A stretch of DNA of 60,000 bases from Membranipora membranacea (lineage: Eukaryota; Bryozoa; Gymnolaemata; Cheilostomatida; Membraniporidae). The position numbers were made by a program, and so were the translations under genes. The notes beneath the pieces were generated by a model. The model was not told the origin of the DNA. It made no database searches and saw only the letters and a program-made list of their open reading frames with translations. The DNA lies in assembly GCA_914767715.1 (NCBI GenBank), contig OU612068.1, forward strand, positions 11,410,001-11,470,000. Direction: 5' to 3'. Position 1 is the first letter of the stretch; every line of letters begins with the position of its first letter. Shown here one piece after another: positions 11,801 to 23,011 of the stretch.

Positions 11801-14800
11801 GGTAGGATATCGTAGATCCATACTTAGTTCTGATTGGTCATTTTCTACTGCTTGCTCCCTCCCTAAATCAGGTTTGATCTAGTTTTCTTACTTTTGGAGT
11901 TGCTACCCCTCAGGCGACCGACCACTAGAATAGGAACAATGCAAAATTCGGCACAATAGATCAAACTTGATGTACTCTGCAGTGTTCTAAAAACACAGAA
12001 AAAAGCTCAAACTTCCCTTATTATCCTCAGCTTGGACGCTATTTGATTGCACCTATTTTAATTTTATTCCTCGATAGATATTTATGACAATAAATACTTC
12101 AAACTCGAGTTTCATATCTGTGGACGAGTTGTGTCACATGCTTACCGAAGCTTTCACACAGCCCTTCCCCATACCGATCGGACGTAAGATCATGGAGGTG
12201 ATCGATGTCGATCAGGATGGATACCTTTGTCTGCTCGACTTATTTGGTCTGTTCTATCTGACAGAAATCTACATGCAAGCTCTTGGAGGTAAGTGTGTTG
12301 TCTAAGCTTAATTTTGCAGAGTAAGCAATATCACACCCTTTGACTTAACCTAATAATAGTTCTACAAATCTTTAACTTAAAATGCCACGTGATTGTTAGC
12401 CAGTATAGAAACACAAGTTAGAGCCATGACCTATCTCAACAATCAACAGGCCTGAAACCCTCTGTGCCTGCTACATGCTATGTCATCAAAATGTGTCCAT
12501 ATCTGCAGACAGCAATGGAATATTTACAAATTTTAAAAGACTGAGACAGGGCAGACTGAGGCAAAGATAACAAACTAACTAAGAGTGAGATGGTTGAGCT
12601 GGTAGGGTGGCTTTTTCTTTTTTTAATGTCAAAATAAGAAGTGAAATCACATCCTGAAGAATGATGCCAAACAATTGCCACTTACACCATATAAAATACT
12701 AAGGTTGGAAGTTGTTCTTTTTCAATTCCTCCCTTTCCAAATTTTCCCTTTTTCAACGCCATTGCTCTAATTTCTTGGGGGCGCTATGAAAAACATCCTA
12801 CCAGGGGGGTCTTTCAATTAGAAACAGCCAAAATCGCAATATTATCGCTCACTCACTGAGTGAGCGATACCTGCTAGGGTCTCGCTTTCAGATCGCTCGA
12901 TCACTTGATGGAACTATATACATTCTGAGTGAGCGATTTGGGAGCGATTTTCTCTAATTGAAACACCAAGTGAGTGATAATTTTGAGCGATGTGATAGTG
13001 ATAACTTGCTTTAGTAAAGGATCACTCTTTCTAATTGAAAGACCCCCCAGGATGCTAATGTACACCAATCAAAAGTGAAAGACAATAATCAGAGAGCTTC
13101 CTCCCTCTGGCTAAAAATTTTCAGGGTGAGTGGAACGCCGAACAATGTATGAGTGGTAGTTTGAATTTGAATTTATATCTGTGACAACGTTTGTAGAATT
13201 TGTTGAATTATTTGAAATAAAAGTATCAGTGCTGGTTAAATATTGATTGATTCTGTATATTAGTGTCTTCTACCACACTTGAAACTACACTGTATGTTCA
13301 AAATTAGGCAACAACAAATGAAAGCACTGGTAGAGCTCATTTAATCCTGAAAATATGTGTCATACAAGAGACCAAACTATCTCATTAGCTAGAATAATGA
13401 TCAATTTAAAAGAAGAAATATTAGTGGTACAACAAATCTTCAGATGGTAACAGTCCAATTTATCTATTGTAATGATTATCATGGCTATTGACCGCAAGAT
13501 GGATCTGCATAAGAAAAAAGATTCTAAAGGAGCTCTTGAGGAACAAGTTTTGGTGCGAGATGATTCAATAGAGCAGCTTTCTTTGCGTCAGCTTTCTCAG
13601 CAGCTGCTTCAGCTACAGCAGCTTTCTCGGCAGCAGATTTATGCGCATCAGTTGCTTTGTTGGCAGCTCGTCTAGCAGCGGCTGTCTTAGCAGCAGCTTT
13701 CTCTGCAGCAGATTCAGCTTTTGCAGCTTTCTCGGCGGCTTTTTTGTGTGCTGCTTCTTTAGCGTCAGCAGCTTTATCAGCAGTAGCTTGGGCAGTGCGG
13801 GCTTTTTCTGCTGCTTTTTCAGCTGCAACTTTTGCAGCTGCTGCTCTGTCAGCTGAAGCTTTAGCAGCTTTTGCTTTTGCTGCAAGAGCTTCTGGTAACT
13901 CAGCTTTTAGATCTGCAGCTTTTGGTAGTGTATCCGGCTCAATACAGATGTACTTGGTGACGTCCTTATCACTTGTGCATTCGACAGCACCATTAGGTAG
14001 ATCGTTTTTCTTCAGACAGATGTGCCTCACTTCTGACTTGCATCCCAAGCCAGAGCTTTCACAGGGCTTGCAATCATCATAGTAGGTTGTTTCGTCAGCT
14101 ACAGCTTTGAAATCAGCAGCACTTGGAGCTTGCACATCAGGTATAGGCAGCTCTTTGTGAGCTGGCTTGCTGCAGATATACTTGGTGACGTACCCTTCAC
14201 AGATATATTTGACTTCACCGTTAGGTAGTTCATACTTCTGAGTACAGACTCGCATCACTTTAGACTCACATCCCATTCCATGGTCTGTGCAGGCATTGCA
14301 ATCATCATAGTTGGTCACATCACCAGCCTAATGATAAAAAGGAGACAAATGAAGTAATTTGACACACTACAAGGAGGCAAGAGAAAGACTTTTCAAACAT
14401 TATATGCGCAGCAGTTATATTACTCTCTGATAGACGTGTCTCGAATTAAATCACAAACACAAGGCTGAACCATTGATCATTGACCATTGTGTCTGGTCTA
14501 CCTGATAATACAATGTTTCAACCTACCTCATATCTTTTCTTTTTATCCATCATCTCTAATTGATCAATCGATATAGGTGCTACCATTCTACCAGATAGAT
14601 ACGACGATCTAAACTGTTTGATATTTGAAAACTCTGAAATAATTCAAAAAAATTCAATTTGGATAAACATGTTCTATTATTCTCTCAAAAGATATAGAAA
14701 TTCTTACCTCTGATAGCGACAGGTTAGCTAGAAAGAACACTGTAGACAGTGTAATGATTATCAAACCGTTCATCTTGTTGTGTGTGGAAGTATAACCAAC

Positions 14801-17800
14801 TTGAGATCGGTAGAGAGAAGTGTCTTTGTGTAGTCGAGTTCTCTTGTTGATTGATGCTCACCACTGTGGTGCTGCGCCCTTATATAGCTGCAGATTTGTA
14901 GCCTGCACACAGCAAACAGTGGCGAATGTCCATTTATTTTGATATCAAGCCAAGTCTGCAGGAATGTGTCACATTCTTTGCAGGAATGTGTCACATGCTT
15001 TAAACTTCAAGTCCGCAAAAATAAATTGTCGCTAATTTTCATTTTTGACAGTGTAGACTTGGTGTTCGGGCTACAATTAGATATTCCCTTTCTTTGTTTG
15101 GATTGCGGTGCAGACAGTCACATGATAATGAAATTTAATGATTTTGCGTATTTCAACCAAAAATAGGCATCATCCACTACGTTGGTACCATTACGGAATA
15201 AGGATATACCATCTTGTGCTAACTTTGCAATCAAGACTTCTAATTAATGAGCTTTTAAGTGAGAGTGAGTGCGTAACTTTTTCGGTAAAGTCACATTAAA
15301 AATAACTGTTGTCCATCTGAGAAAGTTAATTTTTTGCTTCAATTTAACATTGGGCCAAATTTAGTATTACTCATCACACATGATCATAAGGATATACCAT
15401 GAAAATAAAACTATGTCCTGATCTTATCAACAAAATTGTGCTATAACAAGTTGTAATGTAAATGATGATTATTGTAATTTATCCTGCCTGTTCACCAAGC
15501 ACAGATGTATACAAACTTTGTTTTCTTTTATTTCAGCTTTCACTCTTAACGTTCATATTTTGAGTGTGACATTTTGATGATCCAATGAACTCCCTCCCAG
15601 TCCATTGGATGTTCACAGGTCAACTTTTAAATTTGTGTCAACATTCCAATTTCTCCATTGTTCAAATTTTCAATTTCATAAAAGGTCTTAATAATAATAA
15701 TAACATTGCTGATATATATAATATGGATGAGGGGAACATATCTGACCCATACATGAATATGGCTATTCATGTATGGTTGCTTGGCCGCATTTCTCATCTT
15801 TGATTGGTCGACACGTTCAGAATTGGTAAAAGCCATAGACTTATTAAGGCTACAGTAAAAGCTGACCCTTGTAAACTTTTGTGAAGCAGCTTGCCTGAGT
15901 TTTTGAAGGTTGTTACTGGGACGTCAATCAATGCATAACGTAAAAGCTGCCAGATTTTTAGCTTTATTTAGATCCTGACACAAAGTTTCATACTGATGGC
16001 ATAGCCATGCTTTGTATCTTGCCACTGATCCATAAATTCGTATCAATGAATAATATAGCAAATCCTGGTCCCTAATTGCAGTGAAGTTGCAAGATTCTGG
16101 GTTTTGCAGCCAGAAATCACTGCAGTCTGAATACTCATGCAAGACTGAAAATCTGTCATCGCCCCACAACTATCCATCTATCTATCTATATAATGTAATA
16201 TTTGTATGTAATCTGTAGCTCAATTACTGATGTTTGATATTAGTTCATTATCTATAATATAAAATGAGATGAAGGGAGAATCTTTATTTTAATACTCTTA
16301 TAATTGGGTAATAGGCCAACTAACAAGAGGCCATAGTAATTTCCTGTTTTCTTTGAAAGTGAGAAATCAGTAACAATAAAACTGTTTTTGATCATTTAAC
16401 TTACTTTAAATAACAGAAAATAGATTTACTCCTCCGATAGAGTAGATTAGCTAGGGGAAACATATCAGTTCATAAGGCTTCATTTTTTGCCCCATTTCAA
16501 ACATGATAAACCGCAGGGATTCACGTGAAGGCACCATTTGACAGCTTTCTTTGTCTTTCATGTCCTGATCTCTGTTCAAAAGATAATTGTTATGATGCTG
16601 TCTATTATGAGCTTCTGGAGCAAGGAGGAGAAGGAGAAGGAATTAATTTTAGCACGGTTTTTGTTGAGAAGGATTTCATGATAAACGCAGCCATAATTCC
16701 TCCCGGATGTTTAACTCAAAGTGGTATAAATTTGATTCAAGCGTATATAATATTAAGAACTGATCTTTTACTCAATTGATTGCTACCAGATAAAACTCAA
16801 TATGTGGTGTTGCATTTAATTTCATCACATCGGTTAGGCAATCAATGACATTGAAATTTTCGTAATAATATATCATTTTACTGAAAGTGAAAATATTGAA
16901 ATTTGATTCAGGCTTTGATAAAAAGGAACTGACCATGTGTTCAAGTTCAAACGTGGAGTTAACATCTAGCTAGACTCATGGGAATTATTGATAGGAGTTA
17001 AATTACCCTATTAACTTTGACATAAATGTCAAAGTTAATAGGGCAATTCAACTCATATCAATAATTTCCATGAGTCACATTTGAACTTGAACACATGATG
17101 AAAGCGAATTTGGAGGAAATGGGAGCAAGTTTGTCGTTTTGAAATGCTATGAATGAAGATATTTCGAAACAAATCAACGTAATCAACGAAGTGAAATGTG
17201 CCCTTGCAGTATTAAAAGCTATTATTACCCTTTTCCATTGCTGAAATTGATTGACACTTAAAATTTATTAGCTTCGGGTAGATAAAATGGACTGTCATTT
17301 CTGTCAAAGTGATTATTAGAATTTTTATGACAATCCAAAAGTAGACGATGGACCTGGTACCTGCTAGTGTATGCCTCCAGTATAATGTGATTAAATGAAA
17401 TAGAAAAAAATTCCAGTTTAGCTTGACATTTTACATACCATGCTTGGCGTGTGTGAATATTATCTTGTCATTACACTGTGTACAAACCAGTGCTGTGCAG
17501 CAAGAGAGATTCCCATTTGTCCATGCCGATCTATAGTGAATGGGAATATTTCTGAAAATCAATAACATTATTTCCTTTTTATACCATCATAAATATATTA
17601 TTCACATTCCATAAATAATAATATAATGTAATAATGTATAATAATAAACAGTGACAAGACTTGAAGCACTTTTCTCAAAAAATAAACGGAGATGTCAGCA
17701 AAACTAACAATCTCACAAGTTTTGAATGTGGCTAGTCTTGTGGATTCCGACGTAAATTTAAGAAGAACCTCTGTGAATGGAGCTAGCCCAGATTAATGGG

Positions 17801-20800
17801 AGGATTAAGTTTTTCATCGGTGTTCATCATCAGCAATGTGCATGTTAACTACTATGGTTGATCCAAGCCTTACTGTGGGAAGTACAGAAGATAAAGCCAA
17901 ACTGTTTACTTATTAGTTTTAGTTAAAATAGCTACGTTTTAAACTAAGAGGGTATCAGGAAATGAAATATTACAAAGCCAATTTTTGAAATCCACAATTT
18001 TTATATGAAAACAATTTTCTAAGAAATTCTCATATATAAGTGGGAGTTTTTTATTGTACCACAGAAGAGTCTTTTAATGAGATTGTAGTCACCTGGCATT
18101 CAGATTTTGTATTTCCTCACAGTGGGACAAAAATAAAAATTAAAAATTATTCTATGGATTATTATCTGTAATTGATATTAATCGACAGACACTTGGAACT
18201 GGTCACGTAACCTGAATTCCTGAAAGTGAGACAATCATATTGTCCCCCCCCCCCGTGTTGACAATTTAATGCAGTTTGAAGATATGCTATGTATTATCTG
18301 TACCTTGTGTTGAACAACTGTTATGCCTGGAAGGCTATCTGTCACAGAAGCAATGACTCTATTATTTCTTGTTTTGTAGATGGATTCAGAGATGTGATCC
18401 TGACAGATACTGTGAAATCGTTTACTGCTTGTCACGCTGTTGTGTTTATAGCGCTCTCAGAGTTGTGTTTCTTCAATGGATACAGGCTGTCTGCGGTAAG
18501 ACAACCTCTCTATTGTCATAATATCATCTGTAACTATGTGAGGAGGGATAGGGTTTCCCTGCGAGGATTCGATGATGCAACTTATTTTTACAGAATTCCC
18601 ACGGAGATCAATCATCTATGGCACTGACCTGATTTATATTGAAATTCCAGGTTAATGGTGCATTTTGGGAATGATGAAACATTTTATTGAAAATGATACA
18701 GTGATACCCGATATATACCTTTTCTTATCATACATAATTTTTGTGTTTCAGTTAAGTTTCAAAGACATAATAAGTCTTTGAACGATATAGAATATACTGC
18801 CATGTGGTAGAGATTGTTTAGAAATGACGCTGAGTATATTTAATCTCCGCATGTTTAGCTATTTGGGGCACAATTTTTTAACTCTTTCCTACCACACATA
18901 TCAGTCCCTTACATTAGAGTACTATCAGAGACTATAGATAATCTATAGTCTCTGGTACTATACCACTTTGGATAATCATCATATATTTGCTCTCTTTCTC
19001 TAGGAGACGAATATCTTTATTCGCCAATGCGAGAAGTCGAATGTTCTTCGTTGTAACGGTGACTTTGATGGTATTGAGCTGAAGAACCTGGACAGTACAG
19101 TCTGTAGGATGTACTGTTTCTCTCTGCTTGGTCTGGACGGTGGTGTGCTGGAATCTATATGTGATGGTGTCAGTGATATCGGCAGACTTAGAGTGTCACC
19201 TATGTGGCCAGAAAATGTCTACGACAAGCCAAAGTAAGCATGAATATGGTGCATATTATAATATTGTGTAAGAATTGTGAAGGTTAGCATTCATGTGGTA
19301 TAAAACTTAGGGTGTTATCTTGCAACTCAAGTGTGTAAATTGAAAAGTCTGACCAGCTAAGGAAGTGATTGTTGTGCTAGTTGAAGGTGCCACAACACTA
19401 ACCCGTCATCTTTGCGAAGGATAGTATGAATCGGAGACTTATTGTAATATTGTGTAAGAGTTACAAACTTGTTTGCAATATACTTCACCAACTCATCATG
19501 ACGCAAACATTTTTGAAACTGATGTCTCTCAAGGTTTATGAACTTGACCTAAGCTATTTATTACCGGATCGACCCTGACATGAATTCTGTGTTTGATCCT
19601 CATAGATATAGTAAGAAGAGTGAGAGGTTTGAATTCTCTGACGTAGTTCTCACAGCCTGGATAGAACACCGTAACATCAATCTGAGATCTTCTTTCTTTG
19701 ATACACTGACTCATCTCAGCAAGCCTAAGCTTCCATTGATCTCTCTGAGAAATGAGGTTGGCTTGAAACCCCCCTACATATTTTGGCAGCATGGTAGAGA
19801 TTCTCTGCTAAGGGTAGTGGAGACAGGGAAAGGGATTGAAGGACATGAGATATCCCGTGCTCACGTTCATACATTGGTCAGTTTGTATTCCTCTTAATTT
19901 GTTGCACGAGATTTTTATAACCTAGGAAGTCAACTGCCAAAACTGTTATTTGATTGTTCAATGCTGAGGTTTGAGTCCAGGTGCAGCATCCAATAAAAAA
20001 TGATTATGGAATTTTGAGAAATTCCCTGTCTTTTTATGGACAATTTTGACAGCAAAGGTGTATTGCAGGCCCACCTGGATATGACAATAATTTTTAAAAA
20101 TAGCTGTCAATTAAAAGATTCTTTGTTCACTTTAATGCTAGTTGCTAGATATGTGTTTTGGCGGGATGTCAACAAGACTTCAGCAAATAAATATTACCTA
20201 TTTATCATAATTATGAATGATAAGTTTCCCCAATCAAAGCAAGTCATTTTCCACAGACCTTGTGGTGCTGTCAAGCAATTAAATGGCAATAAAATCATAA
20301 TAAATATGGTATTTAAATTTTTTGTTGTCTTTTTTAGCTGCCAAATACTGTTTTGTTTTTGGCTGCAATACACTGTTCATCACTTTCTGTGAATTGTCAT
20401 CATAATCATTTATGTTTTATTATTGATCAGGAATTAATTATTTTTGTTAGCACACTGAGATTCGTTTGTCATTTAAAAACCAACCCGGGGGGGGGGGGGG
20501 TATTCATTTTCCCCATTCTTTCTGTATTATTATAATTCAATGCGAAGTTTATCATATTTACAGGGGATTCTGCAAAATCTGGATGCAGCCAGTGTAACAT
20601 TAGCTCAGATGTTCCTTGAGAAGCCTCTGTTTCACAACAAGAAGCTGCATAATGTTGGTGAGCATTCCTCATCACACTATAGTTGTGCACAATAAATTAT
20701 ATCCCTCAGAGAAAGGTATAGCATTAAATAATTCCATCGCAAAAGCAAACTCTTAGAACTGTGTTACATTTGTTTATGTGGTTCTGAAAGAACCCCACGA

Positions 20801-21960
20801 GATGTTTTCTGAAGGGGTTGATTTTTTCCGATTGAGTTTGTGGGCAAGACACCAGACAAGCAGCATTTATCATTGAATGCACTTTTTATATGTATGGAAA
20901 GTGTGTATGTGCAATTTGATTCAATTGTATTTACTATTACAAGATCTGCCCCATTAGTACCTCCACAATGTCCAGTTTAAACTACTTGAAATTCATGTTT
21001 GTATATTTGCAGTGAAAACCTTCTGCTTCAATGCTATGCCAATGTGGCCTCGAGGTACAGGTAAAAGGATGTGCAAGAAACTCTCAATGACAGCTGAGAT
21101 GCAGCGCCACAAAATAGGAACTCGGTCTAGCCTTATGAAGAGTGTGAATCCTTATTCTCCCCAGACAAGCTACACTAAGACACAGCCTGGTATTGTTCAG
21201 ATGGAGTCGGGCATTGGGGGGAAACAATCAAGCGTTGTAAGACCACAGACGAGTCGCATCGCTAAACAATCTAGTATGAAGCTGAGACAGTCAAAGACAT
21301 TTCAGCAGTCTTCTCGTCCTCAAGGTAATTCATAAAATTATTACAAAAGGCTGTTTACTTTTGACTTTGGTTATTAAGATAATCTTTGGTCCCTACAGAT
21401 GTGAGGTTTAGTTTTCCTGTCCGCCTTACTTTCGAACTCTGTAGTTATTGACCACGCTTACTTAACCTTGTCACGTCGCTGTTTTTTTGTTTTGGGGTTT
21501 AAGTGAAAAATTAGCCGCGTGGTAAGGCAAGACCACGCTAGGAAAGCCTTTTTTCCCCTAGTGTGCTATAGAGTAAAGTAGTAAGTTCTGATTGGCGGAC
21601 GAAAGAATTTACAAATTTTCTCATTTATCGTTTCCTCAATTTGCAAAAAAAAAGCTCTGCGTGTGGCCACAAGCCAATCTATTTCAGTTCTAGATGAGGA
21701 AATTAATTCACTGTCACTCAATTTTGATAATCACTTTTTATTAATGAAATTAAGTGTCCCATAAATCTCATTGACCGACAAACTGTGGCAGGTGACTGTC
21801 AATCTGATCAAGTGGCATGCATCAGGAATTCCTGCCATAACCTGACTTTTTTGACAAACAGTTTTAAGAGGTTGTCATTGCCCTGCCTCAATTATCCTAA
21901 CCTGTTAAGCACTTTGTGCTAACTCTCTCCATTACTGTGGAACAAAGAGCATAACCAATA

Positions 21961-22009
<49 letters not shown>

Positions 22010-22885
22010 CTATCCTTTCAGTGTCCTTAGTTCACACAGAGACCATAGCTGAGTCTGTCTTACCTTTCATTCAAACGGAAGTAACAGAGAAACCGATAGA
22101 CCTCGCTGTCAAAGGTCTGCGAAAAAAACTGGAGCACAAGTATGGTAGACACTCACTTACTTACGCTAACATTGGAGGCATCAGAAGAAAGGTAAGAATC
22201 AGCTGTTCAGCGCTTATACCATATTCATAAACTTCAATAATTTATAATGTAATAAATACAATATTAATTTTATTGCTATACGGGGCCCATTTTGGAGCAA
22301 ATGAGAATGATATGCTTACAATAGTAGAATAAGATCCATCACATCTAGTTGATGCACCCCTGTACAATGTAGAGGTGAGCAAGCTAGGATTATACATGAA
22401 GAGCTCGTCTCCATTAACGGCATGGGTAATGACCAGGATTTGAACCTTCAAATGTCAGATTGAGCTCAAATCCTAATCACTACACCACCCTGATGTGCAG
22501 CTGATGTCAGTTGCTGATAATTGAAGTTGCTGAAGTTGTTACAGCAATATACAAGAGTTGTCTCACCACTTTATGTTCCTTTTGTTCAAAGATGATGATG
22601 GTGAATTATTCAATAAATTATCTTTTGCAGAAGAACACAATACAAGACAAGGTCTGCCGTGAATTACAGAAAAGCTCTGCCTATGAATCAATGATGCTAT
22701 GGAAAGACACGGAGACTAAACTACGGGAGGAAAACAAAGCTGACTGCCTGCCCCGTATCCTAGGATTGCACACCACATACATGCCATTCAAAGCATCAAA
22801 AGTTTATTTGCCAAAGCATGGCTGGCAAAAACCAGTCATGGGCGATGAAATGGTCTACAAGCACTATACCCATGTGACCTATTAG
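5861..22885 (+). CDS. Large EF-hand protein, probably ciliary (EFCAB5-like?)
   Basis: Seventeen coding exons with consistent phases: 5861-5875, 6110-6190, 6547-6786, 7425-7824, 8277-8991, 9451-9631, 10194-10274, 10766-10813, 11101-11196, 12078-12288, 18380-18495, 19004-19233, 19606-19876, 20564-20657, 21013-21324, 22022-22191, 22631-22885; total 1171 residues. The first exon (MEKLN, then gtaagc) is the least certain. Visible features: a Ser/Asp-rich N-terminus, an acidic Lys/Glu stretch at the end of exon 5, a basic Lys-rich linker in exon 6, one good EF-hand loop DVDQDGYLCLLD near residue 662 with a degenerate partner before it, a Cys-containing globular part in exons 11-14, and a Ser/Gln-rich basic segment in exon 15. 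No signal peptide or membrane segment was seen. The segment YHPLEYLKLAADIAIS in exon 4 and the overall plan recall EFCAB5, but this is from memory and tentative. Intron 10 (6.1 kb) contains another gene. Confidence 0.8.
11333..11410 (+). repeat. tRNA-derived SINE fragment (+)
   Basis: A Pol III type 2 promoter is visible: box A-like TAGCTCAGTGTGTAGAGC at 11342-11359 and box B-like GGTTCGATAAC at 11384-11394. The 5' GGCTGAA has no complementary 3' acceptor arm after box B, so this is a SINE head or tRNA relic, not a tRNA gene. It lies in intron 9 of the EF-hand gene. Confidence 0.65.
12804..13048. mobile_element. MITE with 21-bp terminal inverted repeats
   Basis: Left end GGGGGGTCTTTCAATTAGAAA (12804-12824) is matched by its exact complement at 13028-13048. 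The 245-bp body has no coding capacity and contains several GAGTGAGCGAT / ATCGCTCACTC motifs in both orientations. CATCCT and AGGATG just outside suggest that the inverted symmetry extends further. It is a non-autonomous DNA transposon in intron 10; family unknown. Confidence 0.75.
13524..14773 (-). CDS. Secreted two-domain Cys-rich protein with Ala/Lys-rich tail
   Basis: Two exons on the minus strand: 14708-14773 (22 codons, MNGLIIITLSTVFFLANLSLSE, a clear signal peptide) and 13524-14327, giving 289 residues. Exon 2 opens AGDVTNYDDC and carries two six-Cys domains: C-x2-C-x6-C-x7-C-x14-C-x8-C and C-x2-C-x6-C-x7-C-x12-C-x10-C, sharing DLPNG/ELPNG and VTKYIC. A tail of about 150 residues rich in Ala, Lys, Glu and Asp follows (AAEKAAEKA-type units) and should form long helices or a coiled coil. 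The gene lies entirely within intron 10 of the EF-hand gene, antisense to it. Its closest relative is the 24.6 kb gene, which shares the leader, first domain, 5' UTR and promoter. Function unknown; an extracellular structural role is a guess. Confidence 0.85.
14880..14887 (-). promoter_or_regulatory. TATA box of the nested Cys-rich gene
   Basis: CTATATAAG on the minus strand, about 110 nt upstream of the start codon. The sequence from this box to the ATG matches that of the 24.6 kb paralogue with few gaps (shared gagcatcaatc/gatcatcaatc, tctcaagttg and ccacaca blocks). Confidence 0.65.
14888..16933. other. Intron 10 interior, first part: no gene recognised
   Basis: AT-rich sequence inside intron 10 of the EF-hand gene, upstream of the nested gene. 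Short open frames at 15924-16169 (-) and 16525-16779 (+) lack splice context and known motifs. An (ATCT)n-like run lies near 16175-16190. No exon with the phase needed for the host gene was found. Confidence 0.5.
16934..17097. mobile_element. Long foldback (hairpin) element
   Basis: A 164-bp inverted repeat with a 4-nt centre (TAAA near 17023-17026). Outer arms are CATGTGTTCAAGTTCAAA (left) and TTGAACTTGAACACATG (right); inner arms are CCTATTAACTTTGACA against TGTCAAAGTTAATAGG. The left arm has one extra block of about 16 nt (around 16957-16972) that forms a bulge. There is no coding capacity. It fits a foldback MITE; a double-stranded RNA source is also possible if transcribed with the host intron. 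Confidence 0.75.
18919..18959. repeat. Near-perfect palindrome before exon 12
   Basis: CAGAGACTATAGAT (18926-18939) is followed after one base by its exact complement (18941-18954), with AGTAC/GTACT continuing outside. It lies 45 bp upstream of the exon 12 acceptor of the EF-hand gene. Confidence 0.6.
21967..22007. repeat. (TA)n microsatellite
   Basis: About 20 uninterrupted TA units, ending about 15 bp before the exon 16 acceptor of the EF-hand gene, so it replaces much of the usual polypyrimidine tract. Confidence 0.95.
22380..22490 (-). repeat. tRNA-derived SINE fragment (-)
   Basis: Read on the minus strand, box A-like TGGTGTAGTGATTAGGA (about 22471-22488) is followed by box B-like GGTTCAAATCCTGGTC (22431-22446). 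The body may run down to about 22240. It lies in intron 16 of the EF-hand gene. Confidence 0.65.
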
Positions 22886-23005
22886 ACATAGTATTTGATC
22901 AGAGTATTAGCTTTGAGATGTTATCACTATCAGAGTGAATAATGAGAAAGATGATTAAAAATGATTGACAATTATGTGATTGGTTTTATTTCAGAGAGAT
23001 TAACA

Positions 23006-23011
23006 AATAAA
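23006..23011 (+). terminator. Poly(A) signal of the EF-hand gene
   Basis: AATAAA about 120 nt after the stop codon at 22883-22885. Confidence 0.6.

Noticed and set aside
13613-14082. Overlapping open frames of 71-141 codons on both strands across the Ala-rich tail (Leu/Lys-rich, Ser/Cys-rich and Ala/Phe-rich translations)
   Set aside because: They are shadows of the GC-biased Ala/Lys repeat of the minus-strand gene and have no signal peptide, splice context or relatives.
15924-16169. Minus-strand open frame of 81 codons
   Set aside because: Inside intron 10; no signal peptide, splice sites or family match, and composition is not clearly coding.
16525-16779. Plus-strand open frame of 84 codons as a possible extra exon of the EF-hand gene
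   Set aside because: Exons 10 and 11 already join in phase, and the frame has no matching acceptor/donor pair.
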